The notes beneath the pieces are model-generated. The model made no database searches and was not told where the DNA came from. It saw only the letters and a program-made list of their open reading frames with translations. Source: Streptomyces halstedii (GTDB lineage: Bacteria; Actinomycetota; Actinomycetes; Streptomycetales; Streptomycetaceae). Taken from it: a stretch of DNA of 64,000 bases. The translations under genes and the position numbers were made by a program. The DNA lies in NCBI GenBank assembly GCA_000720535.1, contig JOAZ01000022.1, positions 1-64,000 of the forward strand, in the 5' to 3' direction. Positions 35,977-45,674 of this stretch are shown here, piece by piece; position 1 is the stretch's first letter; each line of letters starts with the position of its first letter.

Positions 35977-37840
35977 CCGCCACCTCCCCCTTCCCCAGGT
36001 GCCGCAGCGCGAAGTCCAGCTCCAGCCGGACCTGCTTGATCCGCTCCTCCACCACGAGCGAGCCGTGCCCCGCGTCGTAGCGGTAGACCTCGTGGACCGC
36101 GCCACGGGCGGCGAGGCGGTCCACGTAGTTCTCCACCTGGCGGATCGGGCACCGCGGATCGTTGACCCCGGCCGAGATGTACACCGGGGCGCGCACCGCG
36201 TCCACGTACGTCAGCGGGGACGACGCCTCGAACCGCTCCGGCACCTCTTCCGGCGTCCCGCCCAGCAGGGTGCGGTCCATCGCCTTCAGCGCCTCCATCT
36301 CGTCGTGGTACGCGGTGACGTAGTCGGCGACGGGGACCGCGGCCAGTCCGAGGGTCCAGGAGTCCGGCTGTGTACCCAGCCCGAGGAGGGTCAGATAGCC
36401 GCCCCACGACCCGCCGGCCAGGACCAGCCGTGCCGGGTCGGCGAGCCCCGACTCCACCGCCCACTCCCGGACCGCCGCGATGTCCTCCAGCTCGATCAGC
36501 CCGACCCGGTGCTTGAGCGCGTCCGTCCAGGCGCGGCCGTAACCGGTGGAACCGCGGTAGTTGACGCGGACGACCGCGAATCCGTGGTCGAGCCACGCCG
36601 CCGGACCGGACGCGAAGGTGTCGCTGTCGTGCCAGGTGGGCCCGCCGTGTATCTCGAAGATGGTGGGGAACGGGCCTTCGCCGTCCGCCGGGGTCTGCAC
36701 CAGGGCGTGGATCCGTCCCCCCGGCCCCTCCACCCACGCGTCCCGCACCGGCTCGGATGCGGGTGCCTCGGGACCCGGCGGGTCGAGGACGACGGCGCCG
36801 GTCGTGGACCGTACGACGGGTGGCTGCGCGGCCGACGACCAGAGGTACTCCACCGAGCCGTCGGGCCGTGCCGTGGCGCCGGAGACCGTCCCGGCCGGGG
36901 TCTCGACGCGCTCCGGCCCCTTCGCCCCCGGCTCGTACCGCCACAGCTCGCCGCGGGCCTCGAAGCTGTGCTCGACGAGCAGGGCCGAGCCGTCGGGATA
37001 CCACTCGGCGCCCACGTCACCGGGCAGCTCGACGGGCAGGTCCGTCTGGGTCCCGGCCACCGGGTCCCAGATCATCGGCTCCCAGCGCCCCCGCCGCTGG
37101 TGCCCGACGAGCAGCCGGGTGTCGCCCGCCACCGGGGCGAAGCCCAGCACCGACAGGCCCAGCTCCTTCGTGCCGCCCTCGGTGTCGTCCAGCTCGGCGA
37201 CCGTCGAACCGTCGAGGCGCACCACGCGCAGCGCGGAGTGCATCGCGTCCCCGTGCTCGGTGTGCTCCAGGACGATCAGCGTGCCGTCCCGGGAGAGGTC
37301 GCCGACGCCGGCGGACTCCCTGTGCCGGTAGATCTCGACGGGGCTCTCCCCGGCCCGCACCACGTGGATCGTCGTGCCGTCCTCGTCCGTCGACCGCCCG
37401 ACCACAGCGGTCCCGTCCCGGCCGATCGCGAGCCCCGCCGGGTAGGAGGGTTCCAGGCCGGGCACCGCGGGTTCGTCCGCCCCGCCCTCGAAGGGCTGCC
37501 GCATCCACACGCCGAACTCGTCGCCGTCGGTGTCGGAGAACCACCAGACCGAGGCGCCGTCCGGCGTCAGCACCCCGTCCGTGGTGCCGTTGGGCCGGTC
37601 CGTGACCTGGCGCTGTTCTCCGGTCGCCCGGTCCCAGGCGTACAGCTCGTACGTGCCGGTGGCGTTGGACACGAACAGCGAACGGTCCGGCGCGTCCTCC
37701 GCCCAGTCGGGCAGGGACACCCGGGGCGCGCGGAAGCGCTGCTCCCAGCGGGGCAGCCGCTCCCACGCGGGGTCCGGTTCACGCGGGTCCGGTGTGCGCA
37801 CCCGCTCGGGTGCGGACGTGTCCTTCTGTGCGTCGCTCAT
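35963..37840 (-). CDS. Prolyl oligopeptidase-family (S9) serine peptidase
   Basis: 625 residues from ATG 37840 (GGAG close upstream; an ATG three codons earlier is possible). The N-terminal beta-propeller, with repeated WDRATGE/RDGT-type strands, covers about residues 30-370. The C-terminal alpha/beta-hydrolase domain has nucleophile Ser478 in AGGSWGGYL, Asp in GVNDPRCP and His in DAGHGS. IHGGPTWHD and VNYRGSTGYGRAW are S9C-like blocks. There is no signal peptide, so probably cytoplasmic acylaminoacyl-type peptidase. Confidence 0.93.
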   Translation of the reverse strand: MSDAQKDTSAPERVRTPDPREPDPAWERLPRWEQRFRAPRVSLPDWAEDAPDRSLFVSNATGTYELYAWDRATGEQRQVTDRPNGTTDGVLTPDGASVWWFSDTDGDEFGVWMRQPFEGGADEPAVPGLEPSYPAGLAIGRDGTAVVGRSTDEDGTTIHVVRAGESPVEIYRHRESAGVGDLSRDGTLIVLEHTEHGDAMHSALRVVRLDGSTVAELDDTEGGTKELGLSVLGFAPVAGDTRLLVGHQRRGRWEPMIWDPVAGTQTDLPVELPGDVGAEWYPDGSALLVEHSFEARGELWRYEPGAKGPERVETPAGTVSGATARPDGSVEYLWSSAAQPPVVRSTTGAVVLDPPGPEAPASEPVRDAWVEGPGGRIHALVQTPADGEGPFPTIFEIHGGPTWHDSDTFASGPAAWLDHGFAVVRVNYRGSTGYGRAWTDALKHRVGLIELEDIAAVREWAVESGLADPARLVLAGGSWGGYLTLLGLGTQPDSWTLGLAAVPVADYVTAYHDEMEALKAMDRTLLGGTPEEVPERFEASSPLTYVDAVRAPVYISAGVNDPRCPIRQVENYVDRLAARGAVHEVYRYDAGHGSLVVEERIKQVRLELDFALRHLGKGEVAGPAS

Positions 37841-37930
37841 GGGCTCCATACAACCCGATGCGCCGGGCAACCGGTGAGCCTGTGGATAACCGATCGCGCC
37901 CACCCCCAGGCTGTGGGTAACTTTCCCCGC

Positions 37931-38767
37931 ATGTACGCACCGACACCGGACGACTGGCACGAGGCCAACCGCGCGCGCTGGGACGAACGCGTGGCCATCC
38001 ACGCGGCCGGCGACTTCTACGACCTCGACTCCTTCCGCGCCGGGAAGGACGCCCTGCGCGACTTCGAACGCGCGGAGGTCGGCGACGTGCGCGGCCGCAC
38101 CCTGCTGCACCTGCAGTGCCACATCGGGCTCGACACCCTGTCCTGGGCACGCCACGGCGCCGCGCGAGTGGTCGGCCTCGACTTCTCCGAGCCCGCCGTG
38201 GAGACCGCCCGCCGTCTCGCCCGGTCGCTGGACCTTCCGCCGGAGCGCGCGTCGTTCGTCGTCGCGGACGTGTACGACGCGGCCGAGGCCGTGCCGGACT
38301 CCGCGTACGACATCGTCTACACCGGGCTGGGCGCGCTGAACTGGCTGCCTGACTTGGGTCGTTGGGCGGACACCGCCGCGTCCCTGGTCCGGCCGGGCGG
38401 CTTCCTCTACCTCGCCGAGTTCCACCCGCTGACGGACTGCCTGGACGACGAGACCGGCTCGGCCGTCACGTACGACTACTTCAGCCGCGACGCGTGGGTG
38501 GACGACACGCCCGGTACGTACGCCGACCGCGACGCCGAGACCGTCCACAACCGCAGCGTCGAATGGCAGCACCCCCTGGGCGAGGTCGTGTCCGCCCTGG
38601 CCGCCGCCGGCCTGCGCGTCGACTTCCTCCACGAGCACGACGCCTCGCTCTTCGCCCGCTACCCGGCGCTGCGCCGGCACCCGGACGGCTACTACCGCTT
38701 CCCGGCCGACCGCCCGCGCATCCCGTTGATGTACTCGATCAGGGCGACCCGGCCGGACGGCGGCTGA
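37931..38767 (+). CDS. SAM-dependent methyltransferase
   Basis: 278 residues from ATG 37931. The class I fold is shown by motif I LLHLQCHIGLDTLSWARHGA (glycine-rich loop partly replaced by QCHIG), VVGLDFSEPAVETARRLA, and PDSAYDIVYTGLGALNWLPD. LVRPGGFLYLAEFHP is the post-catalytic strand. The substrate is unknown. It is divergent from the oligopeptidase with 90 bases between. Confidence 0.88.
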   Translation: MYAPTPDDWHEANRARWDERVAIHAAGDFYDLDSFRAGKDALRDFERAEVGDVRGRTLLHLQCHIGLDTLSWARHGAARVVGLDFSEPAVETARRLARSLDLPPERASFVVADVYDAAEAVPDSAYDIVYTGLGALNWLPDLGRWADTAASLVRPGGFLYLAEFHPLTDCLDDETGSAVTYDYFSRDAWVDDTPGTYADRDAETVHNRSVEWQHPLGEVVSALAAAGLRVDFLHEHDASLFARYPALRRHPDGYYRFPADRPRIPLMYSIRATRPDGG

Positions 38768-38863
38768 CCGGCCGCGGGCGCCACCGGGCCGGATACGCGC
38801 GACGGCACCACCCGGGCCGCCCGGGTGGTGCCGTCACACGTGTGGGGGGAGGGAACCCTCTGC

Positions 38864-39658
38864 CTACACAGCCGAGCGGAAGGCGGGCAGATACCCGTTC
38901 GACTGCCCGATGGCCTTCGGGTGGTACGAGTTGGTGACCGGGAGCGTCACGCTGTGGAGCCAGGGGTCGCCCGAGCAGAGCTCATGACCCGTGAACTCGT
39001 CCACCACGCTGGAGTAGGTGAACCCGGCGTCGGCCGCCCGCTTGGCGATCACCCCGTTGAGGATGTCCGAGGCGCTGTTGATCGCGCCGCGCTCCTTCTC
39101 GGTGAGACCGGCGATGCAGCTGCCCGAGAGCTTGTAGAAGCGCGGATAGCCCAGCACCACCACATGGGCCTGCGGGGCACGCGCGTGGATGCCGCTGTAC
39201 AGCGAGTCGAGCTTCCCCGGAAGCGTGTTCTGCGCCTGCGAGACGGCGGTGTTGACGCGGCTGACGCAGGTGGCCTCGCTCTGGAGCACGCAGGTCTGCA
39301 TGACGTCCGCGAACCCGACGTCGTTTCCTCCCGCGGTGACGCTGACGAGCGTGGTGGACGCGGAGAGGGCGCCCAGTTGACCGCTGGCCACACTGCTCGT
39401 CGTCGCGCCCGAACAGGCGACGGACGTGAACGAGGACGGCGCGTTCGCCGCCGCCCAGAGGTAGGGGTACGACTTGGTGCTGCGCTTGCAGTCACCGGAC
39501 TCGGACGTGTAGCTCCCGGCGCCCACTCCGGAGGAGTAGGAGTCGCCGAGAGCGACGTAGTTGGCGCCGGCGGCGGAAGCCGGCTGTGCCAGGCCGAGCA
39601 CGGCCGCGGCACCGATGGCGAGAGTCGAAACGGAGGCCCAGAAGGTACGTACTGACAT
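38864..39658 (-). CDS. Secreted SGNH/GDSL lipase
   Basis: 264 residues from ATG 39658, with GAAGGG upstream. Signal peptide about 1-29 (ends PASAAGA). SGNH blocks: GDSYSSGVGAG (nucleophile Ser), glycine block ACSGATTSS, GGNDVGF, and histidine in TNSYHPKAIGQ. Six cysteines suggest three disulfides, as in Streptomyces extracellular lipases of this family. It hydrolyses short- to medium-chain esters or phospholipids outside the cell. Confidence 0.93.
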   Translation of the reverse strand: MSVRTFWASVSTLAIGAAAVLGLAQPASAAGANYVALGDSYSSGVGAGSYTSESGDCKRSTKSYPYLWAAANAPSSFTSVACSGATTSSVASGQLGALSASTTLVSVTAGGNDVGFADVMQTCVLQSEATCVSRVNTAVSQAQNTLPGKLDSLYSGIHARAPQAHVVVLGYPRFYKLSGSCIAGLTEKERGAINSASDILNGVIAKRAADAGFTYSSVVDEFTGHELCSGDPWLHSVTLPVTNSYHPKAIGQSNGYLPAFRSAV

Positions 39659-40038
39659 GGCTGTCAGCCCTTCGAAGTGTGGGGGACGGGTGGGGAGTTC
39701 GTGGGGCTTGCACGTTTGTAGCAGCTCTCGGTACCCGTCGGTAATAGCCGCGAAAGAAGTCGTCTGATATGCCCGAATGCTCGTTCGGTCGGGGAAGCTC
39801 CGCGCGTAGATAAACCTCCAACGACCCCTCAAATGGGTGAAGTTGTGGATCTATCGCGCGGTTGCGTTGACTTCTTCGCTCCATGCCCCGTTGCCCCCGG
39901 ACGCTCCCGTGCCTCATCCGGCTGATGGCGCCTCAGCCCGGCGCGCGGGGCGTGCCGCGACGTACGAGAGCGGCCGCCGGGAGAACCCGGCGGCCGCTCT
40001 CGTGCGGAAACGGAAGGGTCGTGCGGAAACGGAAGGGC
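39659..40038. other. Intergenic region with lipase promoter and htpG terminator
   Basis: 380 bases without a gene. The stretch 39700-39870 is A/T-richer and probably includes the lipase promoter on the minus strand. A perfect hairpin lies at 39964-40003. A 17-base direct repeat GTGCGGAAACGGAAGGG occurs twice (about 40003-40019 and 40020-40036), right before the htpG stop. Confidence 0.5.
39964..40003 (-). terminator. Terminator downstream of htpG
   Basis: Perfect 18-bp stem (ACGAGAGCGGCCGCCGGG and its complement) with loop AGAA, 36 bases past the htpG stop. Confidence 0.85.
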
Positions 40039-41955
40039 TTACAGCGTGCGCTCCAGCCGGTCGGCCATCAGCCTGCTGAAGCGGGCGGGGTCACTCAGCT
40101 CCCCGCCGTCGGAGAGGAGCGCCAGCCCGTGCACCAGCTCGGCGGTCTCGGCCAGCTCCGAGTCGGCCCCGGGCTCGGTGTCCTGCGCCGCGTGTGCCCG
40201 CTTGAGGGAGCTGATCAGCGCGTGGGAGGGGTTGAGTTCGAGGATGCGCTTGATGTGCGGCACCTCCTGGCCCATGGCGCGGTACATGTTCTCCAGGGCC
40301 GGGGTCACGTCGTGCGTGTCGGAGACGATGCAGGCCGGTGACACGGTGAGCCGCGAGGACAGGCGCACCTCCTTCACGCTCTCACCGAGGCGCTCGGTCA
40401 TCCAGGTCAGCAGGCCCGCGTACTCCTGCTGCCGCTTCTCGCGCTCCTCCTCGGCCTTCTCCTTCTCCTCGTCGCTGTCCAGATCGACCTCGCCCTTGGC
40501 GACGGACTGCAACTGCTTGCCGTCGAACTCCGGTACGGACTGGACCCAGACCTCGTCCACCGGGTCGGTCAGCAGCAGGACCTCCAGGCCCTTGGCCCGG
40601 AACGCCTCCATGTGGGGCGAGTTCTCCATGGCGGCACGCGATTCGCCGGTCATGAAGTAGATCTGGTCCTGGCCCTCCTTCATGCGTTCCACGTAGGAGC
40701 GCAGGGTGGTCAGCCCCTCCTCGTCCTGGGTGGAGGCGAACGAGGAGATCTCAAGAATCGCGTCACGGTTCTCGAAGTCCTGGAGAAGGCCTTCCTTGAG
40801 GACCCGGCCGAACTCCTTCCAGAGGGTGCGGTAGTTCTCCGGGGACGCGGACATCATGTCCTTGACCGTCGACAGCACCTTCTTGACCAGGCGGCGCCGC
40901 ATCATTTCGATCTGGCGGTCCTGCTGAAGGATTTCACGCGACACGTTGAGCGAAAGGTCCTGGGCGTCGACCACACCCTTCACGAAACGCAGATACGTCG
41001 GCATGAGCGCTTCGCAGTCGTCCATGATGAAGACGCGCTTGACGTAGAGCTGCACTCCGCGCTTGTGCCCCTGCATGAAGAGGTCCTGCGGGGCGTGCGA
41101 CGGGAGGAAGAGCAGCGCCTGGTATTCGAAAGTACCCTCCGCCTGCATGCGGATGGTTTCGAGCGGGTCCGTCCAGTCGTGGCTGATGTGCTTGTACAGC
41201 TCGCTGTACTCCTCGTCGGTCACCGAGTCCTTGGACCGGGCCCACAAGGCCTTCATGGAGTTGACCGTCTCGGTCTCCGGCTCCGCGCCGTCCTCGCCGG
41301 GCGTCGCGGCGGCCATGCGGATCGGCCAGGTGATGAAGTCGGAGTAACGCTTGACGATCTCCCTGAGCTTCCAGGGCGAGGTGTAGTCGAAGAGCTGGTC
41401 CTCGGTGTCCTCGGCCTTCAGCCGCAGGGTGACCGACGTGCCCTGGGGGGCGTCCTCGACGGACTCGACGGTGTACGTGCCCTCGCCGTCGGAGTTCCAG
41501 CGGGTGCCCTGGCTCTCACCGGCGCGCCGGGTCAGCAGGGTGACCTCGTCGGCCACCATGAAGCTCGCGTAGAAACCGACGCCGAACTGCCCGATGAGTT
41601 CCTCGGAGGCCGCGGAGTCCTTGGCCTCCTTCCATTCCCGCAGAAACTTCGCCGTTCCGGAATTGGCAATGGTTCCGATCAGTTGCACGACCTCGTCGTG
41701 CGACATTCCGATCCCGTTGTCGCGCACGGTCAGCGTGCGCTTTTCCGTGTCGGTCTCAAGGGCGATGTGGAGGTCGGACGTGTCCGCCTGGAGCGATTCG
41801 TCGCGAAGTGTTTCCAGCCGCAGCTTGTCCAGCGCGTCAGAGGAGTTGGAGATGAGCTCGCGCAGGAATACATCCTTGTTCGAATAAATCGAGTGGATCA
41901 TCATCTGCAGGAGCTGACGTGCTTCCACCTGGAACTCGAATGTCTCGGCCGGCAT
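40039..41955 (-). CDS. htpG: Chaperone HtpG (Hsp90 family)
   Basis: 638 residues from ATG 41955, with GGAAAGGA upstream; the extra 15 codons in the open frame are not typical. GHKL ATPase blocks: SNSSDALDKLRLETL, DNGIGM, GTIANSGT, IGQFGVGFYASF. The middle domain has SLNVSREILQQDRQIEMM and the C-terminal dimer domain ends LADRLERTL. Length matches family. The 5' third is less GC-rich than the rest. Stress chaperone; no HspR or CIRCE element is visible upstream. Confidence 0.97.
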   Translation of the reverse strand: MPAETFEFQVEARQLLQMMIHSIYSNKDVFLRELISNSSDALDKLRLETLRDESLQADTSDLHIALETDTEKRTLTVRDNGIGMSHDEVVQLIGTIANSGTAKFLREWKEAKDSAASEELIGQFGVGFYASFMVADEVTLLTRRAGESQGTRWNSDGEGTYTVESVEDAPQGTSVTLRLKAEDTEDQLFDYTSPWKLREIVKRYSDFITWPIRMAAATPGEDGAEPETETVNSMKALWARSKDSVTDEEYSELYKHISHDWTDPLETIRMQAEGTFEYQALLFLPSHAPQDLFMQGHKRGVQLYVKRVFIMDDCEALMPTYLRFVKGVVDAQDLSLNVSREILQQDRQIEMMRRRLVKKVLSTVKDMMSASPENYRTLWKEFGRVLKEGLLQDFENRDAILEISSFASTQDEEGLTTLRSYVERMKEGQDQIYFMTGESRAAMENSPHMEAFRAKGLEVLLLTDPVDEVWVQSVPEFDGKQLQSVAKGEVDLDSDEEKEKAEEEREKRQQEYAGLLTWMTERLGESVKEVRLSSRLTVSPACIVSDTHDVTPALENMYRAMGQEVPHIKRILELNPSHALISSLKRAHAAQDTEPGADSELAETAELVHGLALLSDGGELSDPARFSRLMADRLERTL

Positions 41956-42060
41956 GAGTGCGGGATTCCTTTCCGGAGTACGTGAGTTGAGCCGAGGCAT
42001 ATCGTAACCAGCCGCGGTCGCGCCGACGTGCCGCTTGCCGAAGTCCCGCCCCCGCGAGGC

Positions 42061-42747
<687 letters not shown>

Positions 42748-42778
42748 GGCTCCAGCCTAGCGGGCACCCGGTGGAAGT

Positions 42779-42827
42779 GGACTGTGGTCCGTTTGAGGTG
42801 GTACACATTTAAACGGACCACGGTCCG
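42779..42827. promoter_or_regulatory. Twin TetR operator candidates
   Basis: Two short palindromes, GGACTGTGGTCC (42779-42790) and CGGACCACGGTCCG (42814-42827). Together they form a longer inverted repeat with arms GTGGTCCGTTT (42784-42794) and AAACGGACCAC (42811-42821). They lie in the 120-base region between tetR and the reductase gene. Confidence 0.72.
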
Positions 42828-42867
42828 CTTGCTTGCGCATCCTTGTCTCTCTCCTGGGAGTTCCCCC

Positions 42868-43428
42868 ATGCCTGTTCGTATCCTCGCCCTCGTCGGAAGC
42901 CTCCGCTCCGGTTCCCACAACCGCCAGCTCGCCGAGGCGGCCGCCAAGCACGCGCCCGCCGGTACCGGTGTCGAGATCTACGAGGGCCTGGCCGAACTGC
43001 CCTTCTACAACGAGGACCTGGACGTCGAGGGTGGCGTCCCCGCCGCGGTCGTCCGGCTGCGTGAGACGGCCGCACGCGCCGACGCCTTCCTGCTGTTCTC
43101 GCCCGAGTACAACGGCACCATGCCGGCCGTCCTGAAGAACGCGATCGACTGGCTGTCCCGCCCCTACGGCGCCGGAGCCCTCACCGGCAAGCCGGTCGCC
43201 GTCGTCGGCACCGCCTTCGGCCAGTACGGCGGGGTCTGGGCCCAGGACGACGCCCGCAAGGCCGCCGGGATCGCCGGTGGCGCCGTGCTCGCGGACGTGA
43301 AGCTGTCCATCCCCGGCTCCGTGACCCGCTTCGCCGAGCGCCACCCGGCCGAGGACGCCGAGGTCGTCACCTCGCTGACCGAGGTGCTCCGCCAGGTCAC
43401 CGAGCAGGCCGCGCCCGCCGCCGCCTGA
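42868..43428 (+). CDS. NADPH-dependent FMN reductase
   Basis: 186-residue flavodoxin-like fold protein from ATG 42868, with GGGAG 6 bases upstream. GSLRSGSHNRQLAEAAAKHA binds the FMN phosphate, FSPEYNGTMPAVLKNAIDWLSRP is the family signature, and TAFGQYGGVWAQDD follows. It reduces FMN, quinones, chromate or azo compounds; the natural role cannot be told. Expression is probably controlled by the divergent TetR repressor, which suggests induction by a toxic electrophile. Confidence 0.93.
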   Translation: MPVRILALVGSLRSGSHNRQLAEAAAKHAPAGTGVEIYEGLAELPFYNEDLDVEGGVPAAVVRLRETAARADAFLLFSPEYNGTMPAVLKNAIDWLSRPYGAGALTGKPVAVVGTAFGQYGGVWAQDDARKAAGIAGGAVLADVKLSIPGSVTRFAERHPAEDAEVVTSLTEVLRQVTEQAAPAAA

Positions 43429-43467
43429 CCCCGGTCCCGCCGCCGCGGACGACGCACCTCGCCGTCC

Positions 43468-43520
43468 GGCAAGCCCGTGGCCCCCTCGCCGTCCCACGGC
43501 GAGGGGGCCACGGGCTTGCC
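43468..43520. terminator. Perfect 25-bp-stem bidirectional terminator
   Basis: Arms 43468-43492 and 43496-43520 (start GGCAAGCCCGTGGCCCCCTC) are exactly complementary with a 3-base loop, placed between the convergent FMN-reductase and M56 genes. Confidence 0.9.
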
Positions 43521-43533
43521 CCGGAGCCGCCGG

Positions 43534-44466
43534 TCACCAGGGGGTGGCCGCGTGCAGGAGCAGCAGCAGGGTGACCGCCGAGTTGGCCGAGAACATCGCC
43601 GACAGGGCGGCCCCGGTGGCCGCCGTCCACAGGGCCAGGCCCACCGCGGTGGAGAGGGGCGGCCAGGCGCGCGCGACGGGCGCCGGACCGAGGAGCGCCG
43701 CGACCCGGCGGGGGAGCGGACCCGGCGCGGCGAAGCCGGCGAGGGCGGGCGTGGGCGTGCCGCGCGAGACGAGCGCGGCCTTGCCGATCGCGCGGGCCAC
43801 GGTCCTGCGGCTGCCCACGGTACGGGCGGCCTCCTCGTCCGCCCAGCGCTCCGCCGTGTAGGCCACGGCCGTCCGCAGGGGCCGCAGGAACGGGTTCGCG
43901 TCGGCGGCCAGCCGGACGAGCAGCAGATGGCGGTGGTGCCGCGCCGCCAGGTGGACGCGCTCGTGGGCGAACAGCGCCCGGCGCTCCCGGGAGTCGAGGC
44001 AGGCCAGCATCGCGGTGGACACCACGATGCGGTCGCGTCCCCCGCCGGGCAGGGCGTACGCGTAGGGCCGGTGGTCGGGCAGGACCGCCACCTCCGTACG
44101 CGGCAGGGCCTCCAGGGCCTCATGGGCCCGCCGCCGTACCCGGCGGTGGCGTACCAGCGTGCGCAGGAAGCTCGCGGAGACCACGACCAGCGCGACGATC
44201 GCGGCCTTCCCGGCGACCTCGTGGTACGGCACGCTCGCGCGCACCTCGGGGTCCGACCAGCCGTCCGGCAGCGGGTTGCCGGGGAGCTGGGCGGTGCCGA
44301 CCACCATCAGCAGGATCAGGCACACGGTGCTGCACAGGGCCATGACGGCACAGACACCGGTCAGCAGCCGCGTGGCGGTGCGGGGGTGGAGGCGCTGCTC
44401 GGCCAGGCGCGCCACCGGCCAGGCGGTCAGCGGCAGGACCAGGGGGAGGAAGACGAAGATTCCCAT
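43534..44466 (-). CDS. BlaR1/MecR1-type M56 membrane metallopeptidase
   Basis: 310 residues from ATG 44466. Hydrophobic helices at the N-terminus (about 5-20, 35-60, 85-105) and two at the C-terminus flank a cytosolic zinc-peptidase domain. The zinc motif is HERVH in RALFAHERVHLAARHHRH, with a downstream glutamate in ERWADEEAAR. There is no C-terminal penicillin-binding domain, as usual in actinobacteria. It follows blaI by 5 bases; the predicted role is to cleave or inactivate the BlaI repressor on a signal. Confidence 0.92.
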   Translation of the reverse strand: MGIFVFLPLVLPLTAWPVARLAEQRLHPRTATRLLTGVCAVMALCSTVCLILLMVVGTAQLPGNPLPDGWSDPEVRASVPYHEVAGKAAIVALVVVSASFLRTLVRHRRVRRRAHEALEALPRTEVAVLPDHRPYAYALPGGGRDRIVVSTAMLACLDSRERRALFAHERVHLAARHHRHLLLVRLAADANPFLRPLRTAVAYTAERWADEEAARTVGSRRTVARAIGKAALVSRGTPTPALAGFAAPGPLPRRVAALLGPAPVARAWPPLSTAVGLALWTAATGAALSAMFSANSAVTLLLLLHAATPW

Positions 44467-44471
44467 GCGCG

Positions 44472-44855
44472 TCAGCCCCCGTCGCCGGCCTGGTGCAGCA
44501 GCTCACGCAGCACCTGCTCGTCGTCCGCGGGCAGCGCGGTGACGAAGCTGGCCAGGACCGCGCGGCGGTCCTGCTCGCCGTCCAGGACCCGGTGCATCTT
44601 CAGCGCGGCGAGCCCCGCCTGGTCCGCGGCGGGCACCCAGACGAACGAGCGGCCCTCGCGCCGGCGTGTGACGGCGTTCTTCGCCAGCAGCCGGGCCAGC
44701 ACCGTCATCACGGTCGTGTACGCGAGACCGGCCGTCAGGTGCTCCCGCACCCAGCCCGCCGTCACCGGCACCCCGGCGTCGTGCAGCGCCGTGAGCACCT
44801 GGGTCTCCAGCGCGCCCTGCGCCCTGCGCACACGGTGCGGATGCGTCTCCGTCAC
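44472..44855 (-). CDS. BlaI/MecI-family repressor
   Basis: 127 residues from GTG 44855, with GGAAGGGAG 6 bases upstream; the long upstream frame is rejected. Winged helix: AQGALETQVLTALHDAGVPV, VREHLTAGLAYTTVMTVLARL, VTRRREGRSFVWVPA, then a dimerisation helix pair (RAVLASFVTALPADDEQVL). BlaI proteins bind TACA-N-TGTA palindromes. One such site lies 34 bases upstream of the start, shared with the divergent terD gene, and another lies upstream of the ion-channel gene. Confidence 0.93.
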   Translation of the reverse strand: MTETHPHRVRRAQGALETQVLTALHDAGVPVTAGWVREHLTAGLAYTTVMTVLARLLAKNAVTRRREGRSFVWVPAADQAGLAALKMHRVLDGEQDRRAVLASFVTALPADDEQVLRELLHQAGDGG

Positions 44856-44888
44856 GTGCCGTCTCCCTTCCACAGCCTCCCCCTTTAT

Positions 44889-44906
44889 TTCTACAGTGTT
44901 GTAGAT
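44889..44906. promoter_or_regulatory. BlaI-box between blaI and terD
   Basis: TTCTACAGTGTTGTAGAT, a near-perfect palindrome of the TACA(N4)TGTA kind recognised by BlaI/MecI repressors, in an unusually A/T-rich 30-base stretch between the divergent genes. Confidence 0.82.
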
Positions 44907-44964
44907 TTTAGATCGGGGTCCGGGCTTCGGACCCCGATCGACCGCGAGTACGGAGAGATGAACC

Positions 44965-45540
44965 ATGGGCGTTTCCCTGGCCAAGGGCGGCAACGTTTCG
45001 CTGAGCAAGGAGGCCCCGGGCCTGTCCGCCGTCCTTGTCGGACTCGGCTGGGACGCACGCGGCACCACCGGCGCCGACTTCGACCTCGACGCCTCCGCCC
45101 TGCTGCTGACCACCGCCGGCAAGGTCGTCTCCGACCAGCACTTCGTCTTCTACAACAACCTCACCAGCCCGGACGGCTCCGTCGAGCACACCGGTGACAA
45201 CCTCACCGGTGAGGGCGAGGGCGACGACGAGTCCATCAAGGTCAACCTGTCGGCGGTGCCCGCCGAGGTCGACAAGATCGTCTTCCCGGTGTCGATCCAC
45301 GAGGCCGTCTCGCGCGGGCAGAGCTTCGGACAGGTGCGCAACGCCTTCATCCGTGTGGTGAACCAGACCGGCGGCACCGAGATCGCCCGCTACGACCTGT
45401 CCGAGGACGCCTCCACCGAGACCGCGATGGTCTTCGGCGAGCTCTACCGCCACGGCACCGAGTGGAAGTTCCGCGCGGTGGGCCAGGGCTACGCCTCCGG
45501 CCTGGCGGGCATCGCGTCCGACTACGGGGTCAACGTCTGA
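44965..45540 (+). CDS. TerD-family protein 1
   Basis: 191 residues from ATG 44965, with GGAGAG upstream. Typical TerD calcium-binding beta-sandwich: [59 protein letters not shown] and [13 protein letters not shown] supply the acidic calcium ligands. TerD proteins are linked to tellurite and oxidative/envelope stress. Its promoter region contains the BlaI box, so BlaI control is likely. A second terD gene follows on the same strand. Confidence 0.95.
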   Translation: MGVSLAKGGNVSLSKEAPGLSAVLVGLGWDARGTTGADFDLDASALLLTTAGKVVSDQHFVFYNNLTSPDGSVEHTGDNLTGEGEGDDESIKVNLSAVPAEVDKIVFPVSIHEAVSRGQSFGQVRNAFIRVVNQTGGTEIARYDLSEDASTETAMVFGELYRHGTEWKFRAVGQGYASGLAGIASDYGVNV

Positions 45541-45674
45541 GACCCGCGTCCGCCCACGGGTGGGGCACCGGAGTCCCGCCCCGGTCCGGGCCCCGGCCGG
45601 CGGAGCGGGGCGGAACCCGGCGCACCGCCGGCCGTTCCCGAACCATCCAGCGACAGAAAGCGAGACGACGACGC

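Noticed and set aside
35315-37930. Very long open frame (over 1,100 codons) on the plus strand ending in the methyltransferase
   Set aside because: It is antisense to SURF1 and the S9 peptidase, with Arg/Pro/Gly-rich noise. Only the last 278 codons, from ATG 37931, show a real protein.
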